Below are positions 1-12,904 of a DNA stretch of 64,000 bases, piece after piece (positions within the stretch are counted from its first letter, which is position 1; the number at the start of each line of letters is the position of its first letter). The DNA lies in the NCBI GenBank assembly GCA_036785705.1, contig JAWUZG010000056.1, positions 14,082,001 through 14,146,000 of the forward strand. Reading direction: 5' to 3'. Both the position numbers and the translations under genes were made by a program. Below the pieces are notes generated by a model, which did not search any database, was not told where the DNA came from, and saw nothing but the letters and a program-made list of their open reading frames with translations. Source of the stretch: Acanthornis magna. Its lineage: Eukaryota > Chordata > Aves > Passeriformes > Acanthizidae.

Positions 1-1811
1 GACAATGAATTTCCAGTTTTCTCTCCACAAAATCTCATCCCTTTGCCTCTCTCTCTCAATTTTTTTTTTCCTATCATGGCGTGGAGCTCATATTTGTTAC
101 TAAGGCTTCAAATGTAGGGAATTTTTTCAGAGCTGGCTCACCTCCCTCTATTTTATTGCCTACAGAATGTTGCCTATATCTGTCTGAGTTTTAGTTATAA
201 CAAACAGAAAAGATGCTGAATTTCCTGGTGCTCCACACAACTGAAACTCTTACCGAGGTTTAGAATTACTTGGATTTTATCTGTGGAAACATTCTCTATT
301 TTTCTGGACAAATTGGATCATATGCACATTTTTCAAAATTGCTCTGTAAATGTAATTTCCCCAGCTTACCAGCGTGACAAATGTGTTGCTGTTTTGGCTT
401 CCTTCTTGGAAAGGAAGATCTTTCTTCAGATCTTCAGCAGAAAGGGACAGGAACCAGAAACACTGCTCCAAACCCTGTGTTTGAGACTCCCCTGCTTTAA
501 CCTTGATAACTGGTGGATTAAATAGGAGCTGCACTTCGATGATCCTTTTGGCTCCCTTCCCACTAAGGATACTCTAAGATTCTGTGGGTGTTACACTAAT
601 GTTTGCAGAAATTTAGGGTCACCAAGGGCAGAATCAGTTCCTGTGGCCAGTGAGTGACAGCAGTGCTTTTATTTTGGCAGGCCAGCGTCGCTCCAGCCAC
701 CAGCACAGGGGAAAAACCTGCACACACACAGCACCTTGGAGCACCCTTCAGACATCCCACCTCACCTGCTGACACAATCCTTCAGCGCCCACCAAAATCA
801 AATGCAGCTAATTGGAAGGTGATGACAGCCAGGGGACTGCTGGATTTGCATGCTAATTCCTCTATTTTACCATCACACAGCCCAAGCACAGGTAAAATGA
901 GACTGTGCACTTCATTCCAGACAATTTCCTGCCTTCTCCACAGTACACATGAATACACACACACACACACACACTTTCTCTCTTGGGCTGTCCTGAAGCC
1001 AAAAATCAGCTGGAGATTGCATTACACGTGCTTTCCAAAAGGCTGGCCAACAACTGCAAGGGGCAACATGTTTTTGTCCTCTTGTCAGGACAGGGCTGCA
1101 AACTCCAGCTGTAGATGAGTCTCTAGAAATCACAGCAACCCAGCTCACGGTGGCGAGAACAGAGCTCTTTCCACAGGTTGGGTTACAGCTTCCTCATAGT
1201 TTTTATGCCAGGGCTTAGGATGGATTCCTGGCTCTTGTATCACATGATATTTAAGTTTTGTTTCGAGTACCCAACCTCGTCCCCTGTTCTACCACTGGCA
1301 TCTGCCCCTGCTCTAAGTCTCCCAATTATTTCCCTTAAGTGTCAGCAGCACACCAGACACGCTGAGATATAACCTTTCTTCTAGTTGATGCTGTTAAACT
1401 ATTACTTGAAACTGAAGTCGCAGTTGACAAGTGCTACTTCAGTCACTAATAACTACTTCAGGCATGCTAGTGGTGTCTTGGCTCTTAAAGCTGTGGCTCA
1501 GGGCTCAGGGAGTGTCTTTACAGGTCACTTAGAGCCATCCATCTGATCTGAAACGAGATCAGTCAGTGTTTCCTCTGGCTCTGTGCCTTGCTTGCCAGGA
1601 GGTTGTCTCTCCATCCCCCCAGGGCTGCAGCAGTGGCATTGCTGGGTGACGGCAGGGGCTGCCCAGAGCCCAGCAGATCCCACTTTGGGATGGATCTGTG
1701 AGCCACAACCTGAGCAGCAAAAGAAAAGTGAGGGCTAAAATTCCTTGAGGTTGAATGCAGCCCTTTCAAGGCAGAAAGATCTCCTTTACTTGACTGCATC
1801 ACAATTTCACA

Positions 1812-1817
<6 letters not shown>
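1..1817. other. Non-coding DNA, no gene recognised
   Basis: AT-rich sequence with short overlapping open frames on both strands and no recognisable protein. The 154-codon plus-strand frame at 654-1118 runs through the AC microsatellite and is probably chance. No repeat family was recognised apart from the microsatellite listed separately. Intergenic or intronic DNA is the simplest reading. Confidence 0.65.
955..974. repeat. (AC)10 dinucleotide microsatellite
   Basis: Ten uninterrupted AC units are seen directly. They are short enough to be only moderately polymorphic. They encode the Thr-His and Val-Cys runs in the overlapping open frames, which argues that those frames are not genes. Confidence 0.9.

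Positions 1818-1855
<38 letters not shown>
1818..1855. repeat. T38 homopolymer
   Basis: An uninterrupted run of 38 T, the longest homopolymer in the window. It could be the A-tail of a retroposed sequence inserted on the minus strand. The bases to its left contain a short tandem of TCACAATT, but no recognisable retroposon body or convincing target-site duplication was found. Length may be inexact because of sequencing slippage. Confidence 0.9.
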
Positions 1856-1856
<1 letters not shown>

Positions 1857-4800
1857 TGAGCAGGCTGAACACCTTCCTGGGAAAAAACAGGATTTCTGCA
1901 TGGAAGGAGGATGAGCACTCAGACACACACCTGAGTTCTGCAGCAGCAGGTAAGAAATAGCTTCCCTTTCCTTTCCCACTCCCCATTCTTCAGGCTCAAC
2001 TCCTTCGGTCTAATCAAAGCATCTGAGGTAGCTCAGACACAGAAGATTCACAGTTTGGCAGATGTCACAAATATTTCCTTTATATTTTGGCAGGTTTTTG
2101 GCACAGTCTTAGGATAAATTGGGAACAGAGTAATATAAGTCAAGGCCAGATCATCTGGGGCCCTGATCCCTCTGCCCTGTTACTGCAGACAATCCTGTAA
2201 GAGATGCTAAATCCAGAACAACCTCCAATCTTCCTTTGTCTCCTGCACATAAGAAGCTACAGTGTGGTATAACAAACTAGGTCTGGCTTTTCAATAGAAA
2301 AAAGATATGTCAGGTTTTAAGTCTCCTTGACATGACAACATCTTCATCTAAATCGTGAAGCCATCCTTTGGATAGCCCAGCCTTGGTCTAATGTCTTTTA
2401 GAAAATGATGCTCATTTAATTCCTGAAATGTGAAATCTAGGTCTCAGGTCAAGAGCATAGATGTTGTTTAGCTGAAAAATTTAGATCCATCAGACTGTCT
2501 GCAAGGGTCTGCAACTTTTCAAACTTTAGATTGCAACTAGACTCTTACTGCTATATATAGTCTTTTGAAGAGTAGGATCTAAATAAAAATACCCTTGAAG
2601 TACAGGGCATTTTTTATGCTCCCACCCTCACAATTTTTTAGGAAACAAAAGACTTCTTCAGGGCCACAACTTGTCTGCACAGAACAAATAGCCAGACCTT
2701 GGCTAAAACTTTATTCCTTTTTCACTCTGTATCCAGCCCTGAATTCTTCCCTCAGGCAGGATTTTGATGGCACTCGATGGGAGAATCCCCTAAGACAGGC
2801 AGGGTCAGATCACACAGGCGAAGGGACTTGACAATAGGGGAGATATGGAAGCACCTCAGCCAGAGTAGGTCAGCTACTTCATGGAAAAATAAACCAAGTT
2901 CTTATCTTAGTAATTGTATGGACAAATTAAATCCAGTCCCAAGCAATCAGGAGTCACCCCTTCACTGTTAAGAGATCACAGACTTCTGGCCAAGGCACAC
3001 ATCCTCTGGCAGTAGCGTGATCAGTCAAATCTCTTGCCAGGCAGATTTCTAACCCTTAGATATGTTGGTTATGGGCAGGATATTTCTACAACACAGGGAA
3101 ATTTTCATCCTCAATGGAAAACACTGCTGGGCCAAAGGAAAGCTTGTGTGGCACCTGTACCTAGCACAGATCACACACACATATGAGCTTCCAGAAGGCA
3201 ACAGAAAGTCCATTCATATGGCAATTGTGTCTTTATATCCTCTCTATGAGTATGAATTTATGGTTGTATGAACAGCCATATCCAGTTATTGAAGTATTTG
3301 ATGATCCAAAGTGCTCAAGGCCTTCTTATTCCATCTCATTCACCGTTAAAGTTCTGCACAACCTTTTTACTGGCTTTCAGCCTGCAATAAATACAAATGA
3401 CTTGCCAATAAAAGCTGGTATCTCCCTCTGTCAGGAGGACTATAGCATCGTTGTTATTTAAGAGGTGGCAGTTTTGACACAATTCTTATTTAAAATTTGT
3501 AAAAGGAAAAAAGATGATGTAATAAATCTGCATGTTCTTCCTAAGAAGCCATTGAAAGTGGATGCTCTTCCCCTTTCCAAAAGCATCAGCCGTTTAATGT
3601 TTCCTAAGTTGTTTTCGCATGAATTAGGGCGTTGGAGTGAAGCACTGTCAGTTACAAAACCACGCTGTTGTCTCCAGCTAATTTTGCGTTAGTAGCTCTT
3701 TTAAACTGCTAAATCTAGTTTTTAGTGTATGATGATTTTGTTTAGCGATGGTGTAAAACAGCTGCTACTTTTCTGATGGGTTGCCTGTTTTCCATTTTAT
3801 GTCTCTGCAAGATGTTGGGTTTCATCATGGCCCCGTCTGACAGGCAGCTGAGAACAACCTGCAAAAAACCCCCAAAACTCACCAAAAAGCAAAGATCCCC
3901 GAACCCAGGGGTTCAACCACCCATGCAGAGAAATTTCAGAGTGATCAGTCCTCCGTTGTTATTGCTGCCCTCAAGCCATCTCAATGCTGCACCAGGATGA
4001 TGTAAATGAGAAGAGGAACGCAGGGTGAGCAGGAAATTGGGTACCTTGCTGCTCTAAGAGGATGAGTGAGAGGCCATCCAAAACCCCCAGGCTGTTTCTG
4101 GGGGGCTGCTTCAGGTTGGGATTGCTGTGCTTTTTGCATCCTTGCTGTGCACGCTGCTGCTCCCAGCTCTCCACCTGGTTATGGCCAGAAGGGTGAAATT
4201 ATGGCTTGGGTGAAATCACAGCTTGGGGTGTCTTTCCGAAATAATTAATTGCTTCGCTTTCCTCAGATTCTGCTTGCCAGCCACTGCTTTTTGAGTGTTG
4301 TTTTGTCCCTGAATTGCTTGGGTGCCAAACTCTTCCCAGGGTGTGGCTGCTCGTGGCCATCAGGAGAAGGGAACGAGGGCCAGACTGACCATGAGGGCTT
4401 CCCCTCACTCACATTTCAGGGGGCCTCCCTTAGGCAAAATCCCCATTAACTTTGTGAAAGCTCTCTTACATTTGGTGTTCACCAGAGGTTCTCATGAGGA
4501 ACCACTTAGTGGTCACCCTGTAGATACTTTTGCCACTGACTTTGCCATACAGGTAAACAGCCCTACTTTATTCAGTGGCAGAAATCTGAATTATTTTCTT
4601 TGATCTTGTCTTATCCCCTGTATCCTGTGGGCTGGCATTTTGTTCCATGTGTTCCAAGGAAGAAAATGGCAAAACGCATAAAGGAAGCACTCAGAGAGCT
4701 CCTCAAAGAGGTGAAGACTAAGATCTTTCCAATAATAATCCGCACCCCATAAAAAGATCTTAGATTTTGGATAGACAAATTGGAAGCAGCTTGCCTTCCT

Positions 4801-5209
4801 GATTCTTCCTTCCCTTTGCTCTTACGCTCCTCCCCAGGCTTTTCCAAAAGCAGTGCAGACCATTGAACAGCGGTGGTCTAAACTGTTATGGAGATCTTAA
4901 ACTGCTGAATTGTTACAAGATAAAATTGATTGCAACGGAGCCTGTGAACTGAAGTGCTGGAAACAGCACAGAGAGAAGAGGGGAAAGGGTATGGAAGATT
5001 TTGCTTTATTATTTGGGGGTTCTTTCTCTTTTGTGAGCAACACCACTGTAAGATTTCCAAACACTTTTGCCTTGATGAGTTCTGCATCTGTCTCAATAAT
5101 CATAGGACAGTTTTTCCTGATATTTTCAACCATAAAGGTATTCTTGGCCTGTCTTCTAATTTGCCTGTTGCAGTGTCATTTCTGAAGAATTCTGAAAGTC
5201 TGTTTCAAA
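1856..5209. other. Non-coding DNA, no gene recognised
   Basis: A 3.3-kb stretch with only short shadow frames. No domain, known repeat or structural RNA was recognised. Composition is unremarkable for vertebrate intergenic or intronic DNA. Confidence 0.65.
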
Positions 5210-5265
5210 GTCAGATCCAGAGGGAAAATTGATGATGTCAGATCCAGAGGGGAAAATACTATGAT
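5210..5265. repeat. Two-copy 27-bp tandem duplication
   Basis: The block beginning GTCAGATCCAGAGGG at 5210 is repeated at 5237. Both copies are followed by an A-rich tail and end in a similar ATGAT. The second copy has one extra G and a few substitutions. It looks like a small local duplication; no function is suggested. Confidence 0.85.
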
Positions 5266-7974
5266 ATTTACTCCCCCTCAAGCTAAAAAAACCCTTTTTT
5301 ACCTTTCCAAAACTAAAACTCCTTTCTTAGCCTGTCTCACTCTATTCTGCCTTGATTTTATTTGCACCCTCATCACGAGAGCATCTGAACACCTCCGAGT
5401 AGTACATTAAGCAACGTGACTAACATCTGTCACGTACAGTTTACTTGCTGTCTCTCAGCATCCTTAAAATGAATTTAGTGCTAGTGCAAGATCGATAGTG
5501 CTGGAGACAGACAGTCTCTGCTCAGCCTCGGAGCTGGCATGGTTTGGGTGAGCCCTTCATGGAGAGACCCCCAGGCTGCTGCCCCTTTGTGCCCCAAATT
5601 CCAGTTCATGGACTGGGGAGCACTCATGGAGAAGTGGCTCTGCACCAAGGTTGCTTCCAGAGAGACAGAGAAGTCCAAGTAATTTTGGGGAATTAGATGA
5701 GGCTGTCAATGTTTCCCTGCTCTCAGCTGTGTGCTGAGGGACTCATTTATGGTCTGGGGTGCCTGCAGTACTGAGGAGCTCAGACGAATCCAGCGCCACT
5801 GATTTTCCAAGGTTTTCTGCCTTCCTCTGGTGGCTTTGTTGATTTTTTAGCGCCACTTACACCTTGTGGCTATTGACGGACAAGAATGTTGCTTTTTCTC
5901 ACCATCAAAAACTTCTCTGTGGGATTTCTTCAACAGAGAGAGTGGTCTCAGCCACCTGAATTCCAGTCAATACAGGTCCCATGCTGAACAGAGCTGAGAG
6001 CCCTCTCCTCTGAGCCCGCACCAGGAGCAAGATCTAGGCATCCTGGGGCACTGTAATTGCAAGCAATATGTTTTCTTAATGGGCCAAATATGCTTTGCTT
6101 AATTTTGCTTTCGATGCATGGGATTGTTATTGCTCAGTGGCCCCACACAGGTGTTTAAGCAGTTTCGTGGCAGGATTTTCCAGCAGCAGCATAAGGTTTT
6201 ATTGACTCTTACCTCAAGAGGAACTTCAGAGGAAACGACATCCCCAGCTGGTTGTGATGGATGCATGTGGAGCTGTGGCACAAAACTCAGGAGCCAGTGA
6301 CCTCTCTGTCATGGTCTATCATATTTTGGGTAAGAATGCAAAGCAACTGTAAAAGGACACTGCTTTTCATGCAGTGAGAGGAATTAGGAGGGAGGAAGTT
6401 ACTAATTTACTTGTTTCCCCTGAAAACTCTTGGCTTGTCAGCTCTGATAGTATGAACATACAGAGGGTAGGTCAGTAAGTAAAATAAATTCCATACTTTG
6501 TGAGGATTCTGGGTTGTGGAGTTTAATTTGGTCTATGAGTGTGCATTAAATGGTAGACTAGGTGACTCTGGTCTCTGTATAGTATCCTAAATTATAAATT
6601 ACACAGCCTTTGACACAAAAGAGACATCTGACCCACAACTTGCCCTTGCTCCAGTTCCATAGTAGGTCAGAGCCCAGGTGAGCACCACTCATTTCTCCTC
6701 AGTGCCACCAGCCTGTACCTTGCCATCCAAAAAAAGCAGACCCAGGCACCTGGCTGTTTGCAAACCCAGCAGGACCCACTCAGGGCATGTTCCAGAGCTT
6801 GTTTCTCTGGGTAATATCTGAGACTGCAATGGAAACATGAGCTATCTGATCAAGAAAGATAAATACATCTATTTCAGAATGCATAATCTTACCACATATG
6901 TGAAGTAGTTTAATCATTAGCAAGTTGTCAAGCATTTATTGAATGGAATTAGCCTCTTTATTTCTGGTCAGGATCAATCTTTTTTTCCCTTTCCCAGTAC
7001 AATGAATGCTTATATGTTACACATTGCAGCGTCTGGGGCAGATGACACTTGCCAAAGGGTTTGATGATCAATTTTGATACAAATCTGACATGAAGAAACA
7101 GGAGAGAATCTGCATCAGTTGATCAGTGGGAGAGATAAATTCACATTTAATGCTTCTAAATGTCTGTGTGTGTTATATCTGTCTCAAACACAGTATCCAA
7201 AAGCAAGCACAGCGCCCAAGGACAGCGTTTGGATGAGGACATGGACAGAGCACAGGGGTGAGGATGGCATTTCACATGCCTTTCTCAGTGGAATATTGTT
7301 GAACTATGGGATTGAGAGCCTGTTAGAATGAAGTATGATATTAACTTATAAAACTATGGGGCAGAGAAATGGCCTCTTGCCCACCAACTCTGTGATGCAG
7401 AGGCCATGGGCAGAAAAAAAAGGACTTTCCATATTTTTTATTCACTGAAAATCTCTGTTAGATTTTCACCTCCAATTTGGAGATGAAAGAGAGACCTATT
7501 ACCGGTCCCAGACCTTGGAGCCATGCCTTCATTTACCACCAGTCTGCTTTGCTCCTCTCCCTTTTCCCTTCCACACAGGGCTGTATATGAGTATTCATGA
7601 ACACTCCTTATTATTTCTCCCCTCACAGTTGCTTTTTTCTTCCCACACCTGCCAACATTAGCTCCTTTCTTTGACTCACGCTGCTGTACAGCCTAATGCA
7701 TGTGATCTCCATGCCAAGATGTTATTTAATTTCCCAACAAAGTTCTTTTGGCGTGGAGTGAGCTGAGCAGTAAAGAGCACAGGAGGGGAGGCATAGGCAG
7801 GGGTGGGAAGGGGAACGAGAAAGAGCAGGGGCTCAAATTTATGTTGCCTCTGGCTTCACACAGCCAAGTTGTGCTGTGTGTGTCCGGGGAGCAGCATGGG
7901 TGGGTGGAGATGGCAGCAGGGGGTTCATCGATGGCAGGTTGCTGAATCAGGAACCCTGACACTTGTGAAGTACT
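5266..7974. other. Non-coding DNA, no gene recognised
   Basis: No recognisable gene, repeat family or RNA. Open frames are at most about 70 codons and unlike known proteins. Confidence 0.6.
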
Positions 7975-8260
7975 CTGTCAGGAACATTAAGTATCCAAAA
8001 GTGATAAAGCTTCAATTTGCTAGTCCATTAGACTAATTACTGCAATAATTAAGTAACTACTTGATTAGAACTAATGGGTACCTAATTATCCAGGAGAAAA
8101 GTATCAGGTGGCAATTATCAGGTGGCAATTAATAGACTGGAGTTAATGTCTTAGCACTGTCTTTGTATGAATTCATAAGCAAGGTAAAGAAAACAAACAA
8201 TAACTTATTAATATTTATTGGTGCCACAGTGTTTTTCAGCTTGTTTCATTTACACAGAAC
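7975..8260. promoter_or_regulatory. AT-rich stretch with clustered TAATTA homeodomain-type motifs
   Basis: TAATTA cores lie at 8034-8039, 8046-8051 and 8083-8088, with further AATTAAT and ATTAAT variants to about 8210. TAATTA is the core site of many Antp, paired-like and LIM homeodomain proteins. A cluster this dense fits a developmental enhancer, but AT-rich DNA also makes such hexamers by chance. The stretch includes the 14-bp tandem duplication at 8102-8129. Regulatory function is inference. Confidence 0.25.
8102..8129. repeat. Two-copy 14-bp perfect tandem repeat
   Basis: TATCAGGTGGCAAT occurs at 8102-8115 and again, unchanged, at 8116-8129. The unit contains CAGGTG, an E-box of the type bound by ZEB/SNAI zinc-finger and some bHLH factors, so the duplication doubles a possible binding site. 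The identity of the copies suggests a recent event. Confidence 0.9.
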
Positions 8261-10783
8261 CAATTAGTGAAAAGACAGTTAGTGTTGCAAAGATGTAAAG
8301 TGACTGAAGCAGGAGTTTGATTTTAAAGGAACAGGATCACATTAGCACTTATAAGCAAAGACAAATGGGTATCAGCCAGGGACTTGATTCTGGTGCTGCT
8401 AATTCATCAACAGAAGAAATCAGAGTAATTGAACTCAGTATTAATAATGAAACACACAGGAAGGCAGCTCCTGTCTTAATGGGGTTCACTTCAGTTTTGG
8501 TCCCTCCCTGGGTCTTCATCAGTGTTTTCTGCATTGCCTGGGAAATGCAGGGACACTTGGGTGGAGGAATGGGAACTTCCCGTGGGCAGGGTGGGACACA
8601 CGGCAGTGAGACTCTCCAGATCAATGCTTCAGGCTCTCCAGAGGAGACAGATTTCCTGGACAGCCAAAGCCTGGTTGCAGCACAGGTTCCATCATGAAAA
8701 CAAGGTGGTAGAGCTGAATTCCTGCCTGTCACTGTGTTGGTGTAAAGAAACCACAACAACATCTCCATTCCTGGTAATTCTGCCTTAGCATTCATTGGAA
8801 ACATCACAGCAAGTTCCTGTGCATGAAGTCTAAAAGTGAATTTAACCTGCTTTAGACTTCAGATTTGAGTGGGGTTTTGTAGTTAATTTTTGGCAGGTTT
8901 CTTGTTTTGTATTTTCTTTATTTTTTAAATTTTTTTTTCCACATCCATGCAAAGGTCCAGCTTCTTGGATTACATAATTTGCTCGTGTTTCTTTGAGGTC
9001 AATCCAACTGTAGTGATTTTTGCAAAATGAAATGATGGTGTAGGATCTACTTTTCTGACTCTCTTCTCCAAATTCAGGAAGCTTTAAATTTCCCAGCAGA
9101 AAAATGAAAAAACCTGGGGTTTTCTTTCCTACAAATCTTTACGATCCTAATGATCCTCTTAAATGGCTTCAGTCCAAAAATAGTTGTGCATGCAAGTTGT
9201 CTCCTTGTCTCTCTATGGGAGAGCTCATATTAGCCATAATTACTCTCCTGAGTAAGAGTTGTTAAAGTGTGATATACAATGAACTTGAGACTGATTTTAG
9301 AGCACAGAATGAAGAGTTCCCTCATAAGCCTCAATGCTCTGAAATTCAGCTGTTAGTAAATGAAAGACCAAATTCTAAGATGGCTTTTGCAGCTCTGCAC
9401 AGTACGTGGTTTTATGGAAGTTGAGGATCTTGCCTCCACAACAGCTATTCCCCCCCCATCCTTTTTTCCATGTTATAAATAAATGAAAGGTATCCTAATC
9501 ATATTTTAGACTGTGTGCAGAGTCAGACGCTAAACCATAATGTCTGTATATTAGAACATGTGGAATGATAAATGGAGATAAATCTAAAATTTATAGAACA
9601 TGAACATTTGCATAAACTGCAATATCCAAACACATAGGCTGTTAAGTAACAATTGTCACAAAGGGCATAAAAAATTCAACTTTGTTTCATGGAAAGAACT
9701 CAAATTCCTAACATGATTAAGATAATATATCATTTGTTCCTATCTTATTAAAGGCGTAATTGTTGTTAGACACAGAAGTGGCATTAACTGTAATCTGGTT
9801 TTATATATGTACAAATAGGAGGGGAGGTGGATCTGAAAATTGATGCTTTTGGTGATCCATAGGCATTTTATTAATGTTTGAATAATAACTGCCTGGAGGG
9901 CCTGTTATAAATTAAAGGGACGAATTGAGATATAAATTTTTATGAGGACTAGTTATACATTTCCATTATGTGTTTAAAAATGAAGGAATTACTGTGAACA
10001 CAGCAGAACTCACATTTATTTGAGGTGATTTGGATGGGAGGGAAGGTGCAGTGAAGGAAGCTGCATGCTGGCTGTAAGAAAGATGTATCTGTCCCTGTGA
10101 AAAGATATATCATATGTCATGCATGAACTCTCTTCTACAGCAGACTTTTCTCTGCAGCTGATTTCGCATGATTATTTATTTGACAACAGAAAGTGATGAT
10201 ATAGCAGTGAGTTTTAGGCCACTTAGAGAAGAATTCTTATTCTTAAATCATAGAGGATTTCCCAAACCCAACCACTGTCAAACTAGAGTTAATCTAACAG
10301 AGAAACCCAGTAATCTCTTAGGCATATATTTCTCATTATTCCTCCTGCCTGGGTATACACATCTTCATTCGCAGTGCATCCATGGGACCTGCAGTATTTC
10401 AGAGCTTCCTCCTGCCCTTTGCTGAGGCTGCTTTTGGGAGCTCAGCTCTGGCAGCTGAGGGAACACCAGCCCCCCTTTGTTCTCCAGCAGCATCGGTGCC
10501 CTGGGAGATGCTCGGACAGTCCCATCCGTGTGACAGCACAGGGGATGACAGCCCAACAGCTTCACTCAGGCAGGCTTGGCCCAAACCCATGTCTGCTCAT
10601 CAGGGAGAGGAGGCAGGATGCCAGTATTTAGCCAGTCACTTCTCATGTGGGGACCTGTTTCCCATCCCCTGATTAATTGGAACTGACCACGGCAGGCAAA
10701 GCCTCCTAGATTAAATTCTCCAGTGTTTGACCCCTGTTTTGAGGCTTGGTTTCTCTGGACTTCAATAGGTGCCAGCAAACTGA
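8261..10783. other. Non-coding DNA, no gene recognised
   Basis: Contains opposed open frames of 126 codons (8317-8697, +) and 152 codons (8349-8807, -) over the same bases. Both cannot easily be genes and neither resembles a known family. From about 8870 the sequence becomes AT-rich with T runs. No repeat family was recognised. Confidence 0.6.
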
Positions 10784-10880
10784 TGCCTTGGAGGTCTTTA
10801 TCTGCATTCTCTGTGCCTCAGTTCCTTGTCTGTAAAATAGGAAGGCTCACAGGAGTGGTTTGAGGAGGAATGTGTTCGCT
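10784..10880 (+). mobile_element. MIR-type SINE remnant
   Basis: The stretch contains the conserved MIR 3' signature: CTGTGCCTCAGTTCC, then CTGTAAAATAGG, then CTCACAGG and GTTTGAGGA in the expected order and spacing. The CCTTGG before the signature also fits the MIR consensus. MIR is an ancient amniote tRNA-derived SINE mobilised by L2-type LINE machinery. The copy is truncated, diverged and inactive. The assignment rests on remembered consensus features rather than a search. Confidence 0.65.
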
Positions 10881-12784
10881 GGGATGATATCCAGAGAGAT
10901 GACAATGTTGTATCAAGTGCAGACATCCACACCAATGCAGCAGCTGTGCAAGTGTGTGCCAGGGGAGCTTTATTATAAGACCCACAGCACAGGGGCTTTC
11001 CATTTTGCAGCCTTTCATGTGAGTCAATTAATCAATTTAAATTTTATAGGCTTTTTTTGCTGTTGTTTCTCCCAACCCTCCCTTTAATTAGACTTAAAAG
11101 GGCTGGGCAAGTACTTTCTTTTTGGACTAGGCTTGATTCATTGGGAAATAAGACCTGGGGATGCTCTTGGCTTGCAGAGAGCCTGAAGCATTAAAAAAGT
11201 TGATAAAACATTGAGACCTAGCTCAACCTCATTTTCCATCTTTGAAGAATCACCCTTGGCTCTACCATTCATGGAGATCTCTGTGCACACTTGGAGGGGA
11301 GTGGTTGGCAGTGCCTTTTGATCTACAAACAGTGTTATTTTTTCCTCCCCAATGTGGAAATGAGGTGGTCTACAAGAAATATGACAAAATGTCCTCATGG
11401 TTCTCATTGAGGTTCCTACTTTTAGCAGTTTTGAATCTGGCCTGTACCCCAGGCAGCTCTCTCTGTGACAGTGAATGGAAGGATCAGCTCCACTTGGTTC
11501 CTACACATTTGGTTCAGCTTTCTACAATCTCAGTGTTTTGTCTCCAATCTTTCAGCTGACAAACACAGTTTGTGACTCTCAACCTTACTCAGATCAGCCT
11601 CCCAGTGTCTGTTACCTTCAAGGATTGTACCATGGTTGTGTCTCTCTCTTCTCCCCATAAAGTCATACAAACAAAGTGATTGTTGTGAAAATAACATCCA
11701 ACAAGCACTGAAGCAGCAAAAATTATTCTCCCAGTCAATTGGAGCCTTTTCGGAATGCATTACAGTGCTGGACAAGTGACTAATTAGTCAAGACTTGTAC
11801 TGTCTGTTTTTCAAAACTATGTTTTTTCTGTATGTGTTATTGAAGGGACAGATTCACAAGAGTTTCTTTAGGGAAGATGCAGGGGAATGTTATAGAGAGT
11901 AAGTTCTATGACAGAATTAGCAAATGTATTAAGTACAGTGCCAATCTGGTATAGCAGAAATGACTAAATACCCATCAGGGCCTGTCACTCGTCAAGAAGT
12001 GAAATCTTAGACCCATTTAAGTCAATGACAAATGTTCACAGAATCTGGCTGCAAGTTAATAAATGTTTGGAGCCTGTATAGCTCAAACTCTGATATTTGT
12101 CAGATTAATTATTTGACTGATCTTATTGTGTGTCAAACAATTTCTTTGTGGAGTTAGAATGCTTTGTGTTGTATTATCTATAATTCTGATTAACAAAACA
12201 TCATGCGAGTACGGAGATATATCATTGCAAGTTTTATATTGAGTCATAGACAGTTATTACATATAATATTAAATAATATAACTAAATGTGGAGTTATAAA
12301 ATGTTCAAAATGGGCCATGCTTGAGGCTGTACTTTCTGCCTTATTTTTTGACATTTCCTGATTTAAGAGTACCTTAATATTCAACCTGAACTTTTATCAT
12401 ATTCTTCTCCTTAAGCTACACTTCTGTAAAAAGAAAGAAAATAACTCTACATGTACACCGATTCCTTCAGCTTACCCTTGCCTTTAATACAAAACAGAGG
12501 ATTTCAGGACTATATACATCAGGTGTTTTCAGCAAAGTAGCAGCAGCAAATCATAGACATTTGTCATTCCTTGGAGCTGTCTGACAGTTCTGACAATTCA
12601 TTAGGCTGGGCTGAAAAGAGGTTTAGAAAGCGAAGGAAGGATCACAGGTAGTGGAGTTGCCTTTGCATGATCCAGTAATAGCTGATTTGTATCATTTTTG
12701 GTGATGGATACACTCTTCAGATTAAACTCAGCTGAATTTTCTCCCTATATTTTTTCTTTTTTCTTTCTCTTTTTCCTTCAACAG
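10881..12784. other. Non-coding DNA, no gene recognised
   Basis: No gene or repeat family recognised. The second half (about 11.8-12.4 kb) is strongly AT-rich. Short plus and minus frames overlap one another and look like chance. Confidence 0.6.
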
Positions 12785-12904
12785 GAGCTTCTGGGCACAT
12801 TAGTCTAGATTTAGACCTCGATTTATACCAAGGAAGACATATCCAGGAAATTCTTCCTGGAACTTCCTGATATTTGTGGCTTACCAGAGCTAAGGAGAAG
12901 TGAA
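12785..12904 (+). other. Possible non-coding exon bounded by strong splice signals
   Basis: A long pyrimidine tract (about 12750-12780) ends in CAACAG just before 12785, and 120 bases later GTGAGT begins at 12905. This gives a textbook acceptor and donor at an ordinary exon length. All three frames contain stops, so it would have to be an untranslated or lncRNA exon. Pairs like this also occur by chance in 64 kb, and no transcript evidence is available. Confidence 0.2.

Noticed and set aside
654..1148. 154-codon plus-strand frame and minus-strand companions
   Set aside because: They run through the AC microsatellite and contain the corresponding Thr-His or Val-Cys runs.
8317..8807. Opposed open frames of 126 and 152 codons
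   Set aside because: They overlap on opposite strands, have no recognisable domains, and no promoter or splice context.
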